A stretch of DNA of 64,000 nucleotides from positions 2,170,001 to 2,234,000 of the forward strand of contig NZ_CP177357.1 in NCBI RefSeq assembly GCF_046845755.1, given 5' to 3'. The notes beneath the pieces were generated by a model. It was not told where the DNA came from, searched no databases, and saw only the letters and a program-made list of their open reading frames with translations. Positions 1 to 10,300 of the stretch are shown piece after piece. The position numbers and the translations under genes are program-made. Each line of letters starts with the position of its first letter. Position 1 is the first letter of the stretch. The stretch is from Rubrivirga sp046845755. GTDB lineage: Bacteria; Bacteroidota; Rhodothermia; Rhodothermales; Rubricoccaceae.

Positions 1-2136
1 GGCTACGGCACCAAGACGCTCAACCTCGGCGCTGGCGAGCGGCCCGTCATCTTTGGGCGCCAGACGGCGTGGTGGGTGATGAACGACGCGGGGGGCGCGC
101 ACGCATACTCCGGCTCAGCCCCTCTCCACATCGAGGTCCGCGTGACGGCCTGGATGCGAGGAGGCGAGGCCGAGCGGGCCCTCTACGAGTCCACGTTCTA
201 CCGCTACGAGGTCATCAACCGGAGCGACCGGATCATCGAGGACGGTCTGCTCGGGCTCTACGTCGACGGCGAACTCGGCAACTTCAACGACAACTACGTC
301 GGGACGAGCCCTGATCAGTCGATGCTGTACTTCCAAAACGGCGACAGCGACGACGAGGGCAGCTACGGCTACGGCAGGCCCCCCGCGCTCGGGATCGACG
401 TGCTGAGTGGTGCCTTTGCCGGGTTGCAGTTTGGCAAGGGAATCGGTCCCACCGGCTTCCCCCGAGACGCCCGCAGGACGCACCAATACCTTCAAGCGAT
501 CTGGCTCGACGGGACGCCGCTCAAATACGGTGGAGACGGGTACAACACCAACGGGCCCGTTACCCGATGGTCGTACCCAGCAGTCCCCCCCGCCTACTGG
601 AGCGAGTATGAGCTTGATGGGAACGGTAACGCGAACACGCCTGGAAACCGGCATGGCGTCGTCTCCGGCTCCCTCGGCGATCTCGCCCCCGGCGACCGGG
701 CCACAGTCGACGTCGGCATTCTCTGGACACAAGGCACAGGTCGCTACGACGCGGCCCGCCCTCAGATCGACAGCGTCTACGAGCTGTTCGAGGTGTCGGA
801 CCAGGCGCAGGCTCTTTATGACGCAGGTGCCCTCACTGGCCGTCTCGCCGAACCCGCCCCGCCGACGGCCCGCCCTGCCCTGCTGGCGCCTGCGGACGGC
901 AGCACCCTCTCGAACCCATCGGTGGCGTTTTCGTGGACGGCTATCTTGGGCGCGACGGGATATCGCCTTCAGATCGCCCCGACCGCCGCCTTCGATTCCC
1001 TCATCGTCGACCGCGACGTCACCGCGACCGAGGTCGAGGTCGGCCCCGACGTGTTCGGCTACAACGACCTCACCCCCAAGTTCTGGCGCGTCCGCGCGGC
1101 CAACCTCGGCGCCCTCGGCCCGGTCTCCGACTACCGCCAGTTCCGCTACATCCGCCGCGCGTTCTCGTCGTTCGAGGTGGTCGCCAATGCCAGCGGGCCC
1201 ATCGCCCCGCACCCCGGCGCCGCGGCGTTCCAGGGCTTCCCGACGCCCGGCGACGAGAACCCCGAGGTGGGCGTCCAGCAGACGAACGGGACCCGGTGGC
1301 TGGTCGCGACCGGCAACTCGGGCGCCTACTCCGGCCCGTACGAGGAATTCCTGGCCCGCGTCCTCCGCAACGACAATGGAGAGCGCGCCTTCCCCCACGA
1401 CTTCGAGGCCCGCTTCACCGGCCCGAGCACGGCGTACCAGCGGTTCGGCGACGGCTCGCTCGTCGAGATCCCCTTCGAGATCTGGAACGTCGGCATCGGC
1501 ACGCCCGACGATCCGTCCGATGATGTGCGGATGATCCCCGCCATCGTCGACATCGACGGCGACGGGACCTACAACCTCTCGACAGCGGATTCCCCGGTCT
1601 CCAGTAGCGACGACGACCCGGTGACCGACTGGGTGTACTGGTACGAGCCGACGGACACGACGCCCGGCGAGGCCGGCTACCACGCGTGGCTGGCGACGGC
1701 CGCCAGCGACCCGACGGCGCACGGCCCCGAGGTGCTGGCGCGGACGGTGTTCGTGGGGTGGAATCTCGGGTCGGCGCCGCCGTACGCCGCCGAGGTCCCC
1801 GAGCCCGGGACCGTCTTCCGGATCGTGAGTAGCGACCTCTTTGGCGTCGCGGCAGAGGCCCCCACCCCCTCCCCCACCGGGCTGGCGCTGGCGGTCGGCC
1901 CGAACCCGGCGCGCGGCGCGGCGACGGTCCGGTACACGGTTGCCAGCGGAGGCCCGGTGCGGCTCCGCGTGCTCGACGTACTGGGCCGCGAGGTGGCCGT
2001 GCTCGCGAGCGGCCCACGCCCGCCGGGCGACCACACGGCATCGCTCGACACGAGCCGGCTGGCGGCGGGCCTCTACCTCGTCGTGCTCGACGCCGACGGC
2101 GCGCGGCTGGCGCGCACGCTCACCATCGCCCGCTGA
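1..2136 (+). CDS. T9SS-sorted secreted protein, 5' end outside window
   Basis: The reading frame is open from base 1, so the gene begins upstream; 711 residues are visible. The first Met in frame (base 76) is not the start, because the residues before it (GYGTKTLNLGAGERPVIFGRQ) align with the interior of the next gene. The middle contains a fibronectin-III-like stretch around residues 290-375. The last 85 residues form a typical type A sorting domain: a GPNPAR motif, then VRLRVLDVLGREV, then SRLAAGLYLVVL. In Bacteroidota such domains direct export by the type IX system to the cell surface. It is a tandem paralogue of the next gene, three bases downstream. The function of the N-terminal part is unknown. 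Confidence 0.85.
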   Translation, partial: GYGTKTLNLGAGERPVIFGRQTAWWVMNDAGGAHAYSGSAPLHIEVRVTAWMRGGEAERALYESTFYRYEVINRSDRIIEDGLLGLYVDGELGNFNDNYVGTSPDQSMLYFQNGDSDDEGSYGYGRPPALGIDVLSGAFAGLQFGKGIGPTGFPRDARRTHQYLQAIWLDGTPLKYGGDGYNTNGPVTRWSYPAVPPAYWSEYELDGNGNANTPGNRHGVVSGSLGDLAPGDRATVDVGILWTQGTGRYDAARPQIDSVYELFEVSDQAQALYDAGALTGRLAEPAPPTARPALLAPADGSTLSNPSVAFSWTAILGATGYRLQIAPTAAFDSLIVDRDVTATEVEVGPDVFGYNDLTPKFWRVRAANLGALGPVSDYRQFRYIRRAFSSFEVVANASGPIAPHPGAAAFQGFPTPGDENPEVGVQQTNGTRWLVATGNSGAYSGPYEEFLARVLRNDNGERAFPHDFEARFTGPSTAYQRFGDGSLVEIPFEIWNVGIGTPDDPSDDVRMIPAIVDIDGDGTYNLSTADSPVSSSDDDPVTDWVYWYEPTDTTPGEAGYHAWLATAASDPTAHGPEVLARTVFVGWNLGSAPPYAAEVPEPGTVFRIVSSDLFGVAAEAPTPSPTGLALAVGPNPARGAATVRYTVASGGPVRLRVLDVLGREVAVLASGPRPPGDHTASLDTSRLAAGLYLVVLDADGARLARTLTIAR

Positions 2137-2139
2137 CGA

Positions 2140-4773
2140 ATGCGCCGCTTACTCCTGCTTCTCCTGCTCGCGCCCGCCCTCGCCAGCGCTCAGCCCGACC
2201 CAGGCTGCGAGATCGGTGTGGCCGAAGCCGACCTCGACGTGGCCGGCGTCCAGGCCAAGCTGTACAACACGGGCGGTCTGTTCTGGCGGGGAAACGGCGC
2301 GACCTATGAGGTCCCGCAGGGGTCGGGCGTCAACGCCGTGTTCACCGCGGGCATGTGGGTCGGCGGGCTCGTCGACGGCGAGCTCCGGTTCGCGGGCTCC
2401 ACATACGGGGCGTGGGAGTTCTGGCCCGGCCCGCTCGACGCCGACGGAGCCACCACGCCCGAGACGTGCGCGGCCTTCGACCGCATCTGGACCGTCGCGG
2501 GCGCCGATCTCGACACGTACGAGGCGACGGGCACGGCGTCGGCCGACCTCGCCGAGTGGCCGGTCGGCGTCGGCGCCCCGTACTTCGTCGACGCCGACGG
2601 CGACGGCGCGCAGGGCGCCGACGAGCCGACGGTCTCGCTCGACATCGGCGACCCCGGCTACGGGACGAAGACACTCGACCTCGGGGCGGGCGAGCGGCCC
2701 GTGATCTTTGGTCGGCAGACCGCGTGGTGGGTCATGAACGACGCCGGCGGCCCGCACGACTGGGGCGGAACGGACCCGCTCGGCATCGAAGTCCGCGTCA
2801 CGGCCTGGGCGTGGGGGGGCGCGGACGAGCCCGCGCTCTACCACTCGACGTTCTACCGCTACGAGATCGTCAACCGCAGCACCAAGACCATCGAGGGCGG
2901 CCGCGTCTCGATGTTCTGGGACCCCGACTTCGGCAACGTCGTCGACGACTACGTCGGCTCGAGCGCAGAGCGCTCGATGTTCTACGTCTACAATGGCGAC
3001 AACGACGACGAGGGCGGCGGCGGGTACGGCACCCCGCCCCCGGCCCTCGGCATCGACGTGCTCAGCGGCGCATCGTCGGCGATGCATTTCGCCAGCTGCG
3101 GCTGCCCCCTCGGCGACCCCGGCACGGCCGTCGAGGCGTACGGCTTCCAACAGGCGCTCTGGAAGGACGGCACGCCGCTGACGACCGGCGACAGCGGGTA
3201 CCGGTCGGAGGGCCCGGTTACGCGGTGGCCGTACGGCGGCGTCCCACCCGCGTTTTGGTCGGAGGTCGATTCGGACGGCCAGGGCAACCCGAACACCCCG
3301 GGGAACCGCTCCGGCGTGGTGTCCGCTGAGATCCCGGACCTCGCCCCCGGCGATCGGGCGACGGTCGACATCGGGTACCTCTACGCCCAGGGCGCCGATC
3401 ACATCGACAGCGTGTACGAGCTGCTCGCGGTATCCGACCGGGCCCAAGCGCTCTACCACGCCGGCGCCCTCACGGCCCGCGTCGACGACCCGCCGCCCCC
3501 GACCGCGCGCCCAGCCCTCGTGGCCCCGGCCGACGGCGCCTCGCTGACCGGCGACGGTGTCGCCCTCGAATGGGCCGCGGTCCCCGGGGCGACGTCGTAC
3601 CGCGTCGAGTTGGCCCCCACCGCGACGTTCGACACCCTTCTCGTCGCTCGTGGCGTGCTTGGGCTCTCAACCCAGGTCGCCCCTGAGGTTTTCACGTTCA
3701 ACACGGTCACGCCGTTCTACTGGCGGGTGCGTGCGCGCTACCTCGGATCCCTCGGGCCACCGTCGGGCGTCCGTCAGTTCCGGTTCTTGCGCAAGGCGTT
3801 CACGTCGTTCGAGGTCGTGGCGAACGCGTCCGGGCCGATCCCTCCGCACCCGGGCGCCGCGGCGTTCCAAGGATTCCCGACACCCGGCGGCGAAGACCCT
3901 GGGGTGGGCGAGCAGCAGACGAACGGGACGCGGTGGCTGGTCGCGACCGGCAACTCGGGCGCCTACTCTGGGCCGTACGAGGAATTCTTGGCTCGCGTCC
4001 TGCGCAACGACAACGCGGCCCTCGCCTTCCCCTACGACTTTGAGGCCCGATTCACAGGCCCCAGCACTGCCTACCAGCGGTTTGGCGACGGCTCATTAAT
4101 CGAGATCCCCTTTGAGATCTGGAACACTGGCATCGGCACGCCCGACGACCCGAGCGACGACGTCCGCATGGTCCCCGCCGTCCTCGACATCGACGGGGAC
4201 GGCACGTACAACCTCTCAGAGGCCGACTCCCCGGTTTCTAGCGGCGCCGATGATCCGGTGACCGACTGGGTCTACTGGTACGAGCCGACCGACACGTCGC
4301 CCGGCGACGCCGGCTACAAGGCGTGGCTCGCAACAGCCGCGACGGCCCCGCTAGACCACGGTCCAGAGATGTTGGGTCGGACGACGTTCGTGGGCTGGGA
4401 TCTGGGGGCGGCCCCACCCTACGCCGCCGAGCACCCCGAGCCCGGGACCGTCTTCCGGCTCGTCTCCAGCGACCTCTTCGGCGTGGCCGCCGGGGACGAG
4501 GCGCCCTCCCCCAGCGGGCTGGCGCTGGCGGTCGGCCCGAACCCGGCGCGCGCGACGGCGACCGTCCGGTACACCGTCGCAAGCCCCGGTCCGGTGCGGC
4601 TCCGCGTGCTCGACGTGCTCGGCCGCGAGGTGGCCGTGCTCGCGAGCGGGCCGCGCCCGCCCGGCGACCACACGGCGGCGTTCGACGCGAGCCGGCTCGC
4701 GGCAGGCCTGTACCTCGTCGTGCTCGACGCCGACGGCGCGCGGCTGGCGAGGACGTTCACCGTCGCCCGCTAG
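2140..4773 (+). CDS. T9SS-sorted secreted protein, tandem paralogue
   Basis: 877 aa. The ATG lies 3 bp after the preceding stop and is followed by a clear signal peptide (MRRLLLLLLLAPALASAQ), so this start is well supported. The protein aligns over most of its length with its upstream neighbour, with long identical runs such as TNGTRWLVATGNSGAYSGPY. It ends in the same type A sorting domain (GPNPAR, LDVLGREVAVL, AGLYLVVL). Expected path: Sec export, then T9SS transport to the cell surface with removal of the C-terminal signal. Many aromatic and DGDG-type segments suggest an extracellular beta-rich structural or adhesive protein, but no catalytic motif is evident. Its stop overlaps the convergent transglycosylase stop by 4 bp (CTAG). 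Confidence 0.85.
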   Translation: MRRLLLLLLLAPALASAQPDPGCEIGVAEADLDVAGVQAKLYNTGGLFWRGNGATYEVPQGSGVNAVFTAGMWVGGLVDGELRFAGSTYGAWEFWPGPLDADGATTPETCAAFDRIWTVAGADLDTYEATGTASADLAEWPVGVGAPYFVDADGDGAQGADEPTVSLDIGDPGYGTKTLDLGAGERPVIFGRQTAWWVMNDAGGPHDWGGTDPLGIEVRVTAWAWGGADEPALYHSTFYRYEIVNRSTKTIEGGRVSMFWDPDFGNVVDDYVGSSAERSMFYVYNGDNDDEGGGGYGTPPPALGIDVLSGASSAMHFASCGCPLGDPGTAVEAYGFQQALWKDGTPLTTGDSGYRSEGPVTRWPYGGVPPAFWSEVDSDGQGNPNTPGNRSGVVSAEIPDLAPGDRATVDIGYLYAQGADHIDSVYELLAVSDRAQALYHAGALTARVDDPPPPTARPALVAPADGASLTGDGVALEWAAVPGATSYRVELAPTATFDTLLVARGVLGLSTQVAPEVFTFNTVTPFYWRVRARYLGSLGPPSGVRQFRFLRKAFTSFEVVANASGPIPPHPGAAAFQGFPTPGGEDPGVGEQQTNGTRWLVATGNSGAYSGPYEEFLARVLRNDNAALAFPYDFEARFTGPSTAYQRFGDGSLIEIPFEIWNTGIGTPDDPSDDVRMVPAVLDIDGDGTYNLSEADSPVSSGADDPVTDWVYWYEPTDTSPGDAGYKAWLATAATAPLDHGPEMLGRTTFVGWDLGAAPPYAAEHPEPGTVFRLVSSDLFGVAAGDEAPSPSGLALAVGPNPARATATVRYTVASPGPVRLRVLDVLGREVAVLASGPRPPGDHTAAFDASRLAAGLYLVVLDADGARLARTFTVAR

Positions 4774-5786
4774 CCTCGGGCGCCCATCGCCTCGGCCAGC
4801 GCCACGAAGCGCGGGACGTAGCGCTGCGTCTCGCGCGGGAGGTCGGCGGCGATGTCCCAAAACGTGGCCGTCCGGCCCGTCTCGCGGCGGTACGCCCGGG
4901 CAATCGCCTCGACGCGCCCGACGCCGCCGTTGTACGCCGCCAGCGCGAGGTGCCAGTCGCCGTCGAACCGGCGCGCGAGCCAGCCGAGGTAGCGGGCGGC
5001 GGCGTTCGTGGAGGCGACCGGGTCGGCGACGGTCAGCGAGTCCAGGCCGTAGTCGGCGGCGGTCTCGGGCATGAACTGCCACAGGCCGCGCGCGCCGGCC
5101 CAGCTCTCGGCGTTCGCGTTCAGCCCGCTCTCGACGACGGCCAGGTAGCGGATGTCCTCGGGGACGCCCCGGCGGCGGAGCATCTGGCCGAGGTCGCGCA
5201 TCAGGCGGCGGTTGCGCCGCGCGGTCCGGGCCATGCGCGTCGCGATCGCGCGCTCGCGGTCGACGGCGGCGGCGGCCGTGGCGGGGTAATAGAGCCAGTC
5301 GGGCCCGGCGGCGCGCTCGGCCTCGGCGGCCGCGGCGGCCCGGGCGGCCCGGGCGGCCGCGAGCGCGGCGGGGTCCACGATCGGGACGGCGAAGTTCGAG
5401 CCGAGGTCGGCGAGCGCGGGCCCCCGGAGCGCGGCGAAGTCGGCCGGCGAGAGCGGGCCGGCGACGGGCCCGTGGTGCGCCTCGTAGACGGCCTGCGCGC
5501 GCAACGCCAGCGGTCGGACGGAGGCGGCGTCGCCCAGCGCCTGGGCGGCGGCGAAGGCGTCGGCGGCGAGCGCACGCTGGCGGCCCGGCTCGGGCTCGGC
5601 CTCGGCGGCGGCGACGGCCCGGCGCGCGGCGACCACGGCGCGGGCCCACGCGAGGGGGTCGGCCTTGGTCGAGTCATCGGGGACGGCGGCCGCGCGGGCC
5701 GGCGGGGCGGGAGCGGCCGGCGAGGCGGCGGCGACCGGCGCGGCGAGCGTGAAGAGAACGGCGAGGGCGGCGCGGCGCGTCGTCAT
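4770..5786 (-). CDS. lytic murein transglycosylase (SLT domain)
   Basis: 338 aa. The ATG at 5786 is chosen because MTTRRAALAVLFTLAAPVAA forms a signal peptide directly after it; the frame extends 11 codons further without a signal. A long Ala-rich N-terminal half precedes a C-terminal SLT/goose-lysozyme-like domain. This carries the hallmark ES.........ARGLWQFMP with predicted catalytic Glu219, followed by a LALAAYNGGVGRV block, as in MltD/Slt proteins. The family cleaves the MurNAc-GlcNAc bond of peptidoglycan to 1,6-anhydro products in the periplasm. No LysM repeats are seen, unlike MltD. It is convergent with the T9SS gene and has no partner on its own strand. Confidence 0.88.
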   Translation of the reverse strand: MTTRRAALAVLFTLAAPVAAASPAAPAPPARAAAVPDDSTKADPLAWARAVVAARRAVAAAEAEPEPGRQRALAADAFAAAQALGDAASVRPLALRAQAVYEAHHGPVAGPLSPADFAALRGPALADLGSNFAVPIVDPAALAAARAARAAAAAEAERAAGPDWLYYPATAAAAVDRERAIATRMARTARRNRRLMRDLGQMLRRRGVPEDIRYLAVVESGLNANAESWAGARGLWQFMPETAADYGLDSLTVADPVASTNAAARYLGWLARRFDGDWHLALAAYNGGVGRVEAIARAYRRETGRTATFWDIAADLPRETQRYVPRFVALAEAMGARG

Positions 5787-5868
5787 CGGGGTGTGGTGGG
5801 ATCCGGAGGCACCCAACACGCGGCGGCGAGCGTTCCGTGCGGGCGGACGACAAATTCTAGGTCGCCGC

Positions 5869-5878
5869 CGGCAAGCTA
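5869..5878 (-). promoter_or_regulatory. candidate -7 element for the transglycosylase gene
   Basis: TAGCTTGCCG on the minus strand matches the motif recurring before many genes here, but lies 92 bp before the start codon instead of the usual 26-31. It is therefore weaker. Confidence 0.3.
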
Positions 5879-5922
5879 GCGGAGACCCGCGCCGTTCGTC
5901 GGGCGTACGCTCCGTCCGGCTC

Positions 5923-5932
5923 TACTTTCTGC
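5923..5932 (+). promoter_or_regulatory. candidate -7 promoter element of the receiver-cyclase operon
   Basis: TACTTTCTGC resembles the Bacteroidota -7 consensus TAnnTTTG. Its first T is 31 bp before the ATG at 5954, the spacing seen before at least ten other genes here. The leader between is C-rich with no Shine-Dalgarno sequence. Confidence 0.5.
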
Positions 5933-5953
5933 GACCTCCCCGAGGCCCTGCCC

Positions 5954-7363
5954 ATGTCCGAGGCGCCCGCCCCCGACGCCCTCAAGATCCTGTTCGTCGA
6001 CGACGAGCCGGACCTCGTCCCCCTCATCCGCCAGAAGTTCCGGTCGCAAGTGCGCGGCGGGGAAGTCGCCCTGGTCTTCGCCTCCGACGGCGTCGAGGCG
6101 CTCGAGCACCTGCGCGACGACCCCAGCATCGAGGTCGTCGTGACGGACATCAACATGCCCCGCATGGACGGGCTGACGCTGCTCGGCGAGATGTCGAACC
6201 TGGGCCGCCGCATGCACGCCGTCGTCGTGACGGCCTACGGCGACATGGAGAACATCCGGTCGGCCATGAACAAAGGCGCCTTCGACTTCCTCACGAAGCC
6301 GATCGACATGGACGACCTCAAGATCACGCTCGGCCAGGCCCGTGTGGCCGTCGAGCGCGACCGCGAGGCCGAGCGCGTCCGCCAGACCATCACGCGCTAC
6401 CTCTCCGACAAAATCGCCCAGGCCGTGCTCGCGGACCCGAATGCGCTGGGCACGATCGAAAAGCGGCACGTGTCCGTGCTGATGAGCGACATCTCCGGCT
6501 TCAGCCAGCTCTCCGAGCGGCTCGAGCCCGAGCGCGTCGTCGAGATGCTCAACGTCTACCTCGGCGCCATGACCGACGTGGTCGACGACCACGACGGGGC
6601 CATCGACGAGTTCATCGGCGACGCCGTGCTCGTCATCTTCGGGGCGCCGCTCGAGATGGAGGACCACGCCGCCCGGGCGACGGCGTGCGCGGTCGCGATG
6701 CAGCGGCGCATGGCGTCGGTCAACGAGGACCTGGCCTCGCGCGGCCTCCCCCCTCTTCAGATGACGGCCGCCGTGAACTCCGGCGAGGTCGTCGTCGGAA
6801 CGATCGGCTCGAAAAAGCGCGCGAAGTACGGCGTCGTCGGCAGCCCCGTCAACCTGACGGCGCGCGTGCAGACGCTGGCGGTCCCCGGCGAGGTCCTCAT
6901 CACCGACCCGACGTTCCAGGCGGCCGGCGGCGAGGGCGGGCCGGTCCGGCTGGAGCAGACGCGCAAGGTGTCGCTGAAGGGGTTCGCCGAGCCCATCGCC
7001 ATCCACAGCGTGGCCTCGGTCGAGGGGGCCGACGCCGTGCCCCAGGGCGACGACGCCCTCGCGGAGCTGGCCTCGCCGCTCGCCTTCGGGATCGCCGTGC
7101 TCGACGGGAAGGAGATCTCGAACAACGACCACGCGGGCGAGATCACGGCCCTCTCCTCGACGCGCGCTCGGGCCCGGGTCGCCTCGGCGATCCCCTCGCG
7201 CACCGACGTCCGCCTGTCGTTCGACCTCGCCGGCGGCCCGACGACGGTCTACGGCAAGGTGCTGGAGGTGACCGACGACGGGGCGGGCGGGTGCGAGGCC
7301 CACGTCCGGTTCTCGTCGGTCTCGCCCGAGGCCGCCGCCCACTTCGAGACGCTCACCCAATGA
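5954..7363 (+). CDS. response regulator with class III nucleotide cyclase and PilZ-like tail
   Basis: 469 aa. Residues 10-125 are a CheY-like receiver with acidic pocket D16/D17, phosphoacceptor D65 (VVVTDINMPRMDGL) and the KP of FDFLTKPID. Residues 170-345 are a class III adenylate/guanylate cyclase domain; metal-binding D179 (MSDISGF) and D223 (FIGDAV) and the transition-state pair N300/R304 (NLTAR) are present, so activity is expected, though ATP versus GTP preference is not assigned. Residues 375-465 resemble PilZ, but the c-di-GMP motif D/NxSxxG is degenerate (ALSSTR). The stop overlaps the kinase start as ATGA, so kinase and regulator are probably translationally coupled partners. Confidence 0.88.
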   Translation: MSEAPAPDALKILFVDDEPDLVPLIRQKFRSQVRGGEVALVFASDGVEALEHLRDDPSIEVVVTDINMPRMDGLTLLGEMSNLGRRMHAVVVTAYGDMENIRSAMNKGAFDFLTKPIDMDDLKITLGQARVAVERDREAERVRQTITRYLSDKIAQAVLADPNALGTIEKRHVSVLMSDISGFSQLSERLEPERVVEMLNVYLGAMTDVVDDHDGAIDEFIGDAVLVIFGAPLEMEDHAARATACAVAMQRRMASVNEDLASRGLPPLQMTAAVNSGEVVVGTIGSKKRAKYGVVGSPVNLTARVQTLAVPGEVLITDPTFQAAGGEGGPVRLEQTRKVSLKGFAEPIAIHSVASVEGADAVPQGDDALAELASPLAFGIAVLDGKEISNNDHAGEITALSSTRARARVASAIPSRTDVRLSFDLAGGPTTVYGKVLEVTDDGAGGCEAHVRFSSVSPEAAAHFETLTQ

Positions 7364-10300
7364 CCCGCCGCCCGACCGCGCGCATCGTGGGTGTCGCGCT
7401 CGCCGCCGCGCTGGCGGCCGTGCTGGCCGTCGTCGGCCCGGCGCTCGCCCGCCAGGACGCCTCCCCCGCCGGCGCCGACCCCGCGCTCGACATCACCTTC
7501 CGGCACCTGACGACCGACCAGGGCCTGCCCAGCAGCCTGGTCTTCGCGCTCGCGCAGGACGCGCTCGGCTTTGTCTGGGTGGGCACCGACGAGGGGCTCG
7601 TCCGGTTCGACGGCGTCGACCTCCGCGAGTACCGGCGGACCGCCGACACGACGTCGCTGCCCGGCAACGTCGTCCAGGAGCTCGAGCCGGGTCCACGCGG
7701 CGCGCTGTGGGTGGGGACGGGCGACGGCCTGGCCCGCTACGACCCCGCGACCGACCGCTTCCGCCGCATCGACGAGCTCCCTTCGGGCGACATCCGCGCG
7801 CTGGCCGCCGACGGCGGGGGCGGCGTCTGGGTGGGGTCCACGGAGGGGCTCGCGTTCGTCGACGGCACCGGCCGGGCCCGCCGCGAGACGGCGCGCCTGC
7901 CCGACCCCGTCGTCGAGGCGCTCCACCTCGCCCCCGACGGCGACCTGTGGATCGGGACCGGCGACGGCCTGGTCCGCCGCGCGCCCGACGGCACGACGCG
8001 CACCTTCCGCCCCGACTCGCTCGCGGCGCTCGGCGCGTTCCGGATCGCCGCGCTCGCGCCCAGCCGCAACGGCTTGCTCGTGGGCACCTTCGGCGAGGGG
8101 CTGCTGTCCTTCGACCCGGAGACCGGCGCGTTCCGCGAGATCGGTCTCGGGGGCGGCCCCTTCGACCGACATGTGGCGACGGTCCACGAGGACGCCGCCG
8201 GGACGGTGTGGGCCGGCACGCTGGGCAGTGGGTTGCACCGGCTGTCGCCCGCCCTTGGCCAGGTCCGCACGTACCGCTCCGTCCCCGAGGACCCCAGCTC
8301 GCTGTCCAGCGACGAGGTCTCGGTCATCCTGGAGGATCGCCAGGGCGTGCTCTGGGTGGCCACGTACGCCGGGCTCGACCGCTTCGACCGGGCGCGCGGG
8401 ACGGCCGCCCGCCTGCGCCACACCGACGACCCCGCCTCCATCGCCAGCAACGCCATCCGCGCGCTCCTGGTGGGCTCCGATGGGACGCTCTACGTCGGCA
8501 CCGACCGCACGCTCGACCGGAGCACCGACGGCCGCCGGTTCTCGCACCACACGATTGGGAGCGCGGACCAGCCGTCGCTCCCGGTCCGCGCGCTCTACGA
8601 GGACGCCGCCGGGACGGTCTGGGTCGGGACCGAGGGCGCCGGCCCGTTCCGGGTGACCGCCGACGGCACCGAGCCCGTTCCGCTCTCGACGGATCGCGGG
8701 TCGGCGGTCACGTCGTTTCTGGAGACCGAATCGGGCCAGTTCTGGATCGGGACGCTCTCCCAGGGGCTGGCGCGCTACGAGCGCGACACCGGCGAGATCA
8801 CCTGGGTCCGCGCGCGCGCGAGCGGGCTCCCGAGCAACGAGATCCGCGCGCTCGCCGAGGACGCCAACGGCACCATGTGGGTGGGCACCGACACCGGCCT
8901 GTGCCGGCACGACGGCGGCGGCCGGTTCTCGTGCCTCCCCGCCGACGGGCCGCCCGACTTCGTCTACAGCTTGCACGCCCGGCGCGACGGCTCGCTCTTC
9001 GCGGGCACCAAGGCGGGCTTGCTCGCGGTCGACACCGACGCGCCGGCCCCGCAGGCCCGCCGCTACACCGTCGAGACCAGCGACTTGCCCGACGACACCG
9101 TCCACGCGATCGTCGAGGACGAGGGGGTGCTCTGGCTGAGCACAGGCGCCGGGCTCATGCGGTTCGAGCCGCTGACGGGCGTCTTCAGCCGGCGCCCGGG
9201 CACGCAGGACGTCGAGCGGTCCCTCAACAGCGCCGCCACGCGCGCCGCCGACGGGCGCCTGCTGTTCGGGAGCGAGCGCGGCGTGCTCACCTTCATGCCC
9301 CAGACGCTCCTGGAGCGCAACGCCATCGCGCCGGAGATCGCCATCACCCGGGTCGACGTCGACGGGGTGACGATTGACCCGGACTCGAGCGAGGTGCTGG
9401 CGGCGGCGGCCCCGGTCGCCGACGAGATCCGGCTGGGGCCGGACCAAGCCTACCTCACGATCCACTACGCGGGCCTGCACTTTTCGGACCCCGCCCAGAA
9501 CACGTACCGGTACCGGCTGCTCGGGCTCTACGACGACTGGCGCGAGGTCGGGACCGACCGCGAGGCCACCTTTAGCGCCCTGCCCCCCGGCGACTACACC
9601 TTCGAGGTCGAGGCCGCGAATGCCGACGGCGTCGGGTTCGACCAGGCGCGCGCGTCGATCGCCGTGGTCGCCCTGCCGCCGTGGTGGCGGACGTGGTGGG
9701 CGCTCGCCGGCTTCGCCGTGCTCGCCGTGCTCGCGCTCGTCCGCGCCGACAAGTGGCAGCGGGCGCGGCTGCTCCGCCAGGAGCGCGAGCGGGCCGACCG
9801 CCGCGAGGCTGAGCTCCGCGCCGAGACCGCCGAGGCCGAGACCGCCAAGGCGACCGCCGAGGCCGCCGCGCTCAAGGCCGAGAACGACCGGAAGGCCGCC
9901 GAGCTCGAGCAGGCCCGCAAGGTCGAGCAGGCGAACGCCAAGCTCGCCGAGGCGAACGGCCAGCTCGAGGCCTCGCTCCAGCACCTCCGCGACACCCAGA
10001 CCCAGCTCGTGCAGTCCGAGAAGCTGGCCTCGCTCGGTCAGCTCACGGCCGGAATCGCGCACGAGATCAAGAACCCGCTCAACTTCGTCAACAACTTCGC
10101 CGACCTGTCGGTCGAGCTGGCCGAGGAGCTCCGCGAGGAGATGGGCGAGACGCCCGAGCGGCCCGTCGGGGAGGTGCTCGCCGAGGTCGGCGACCTGCTC
10201 GACAACCTCCAGGACAACGCCCGCCGCATCCGCGAGCACGGCCAGCGGGCCGACCGCATCGTCCGCTCGATGCTGCTCCACAGCCGCGGCGGCTCCGCCG

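Noticed and set aside
5665..7359. Upstream extension of the sensor kinase frame
   Set aside because: The extra 565 codons overlap the receiver-cyclase gene and are low-complexity; the ATG at 7360 overlaps the upstream stop and begins a signal peptide.
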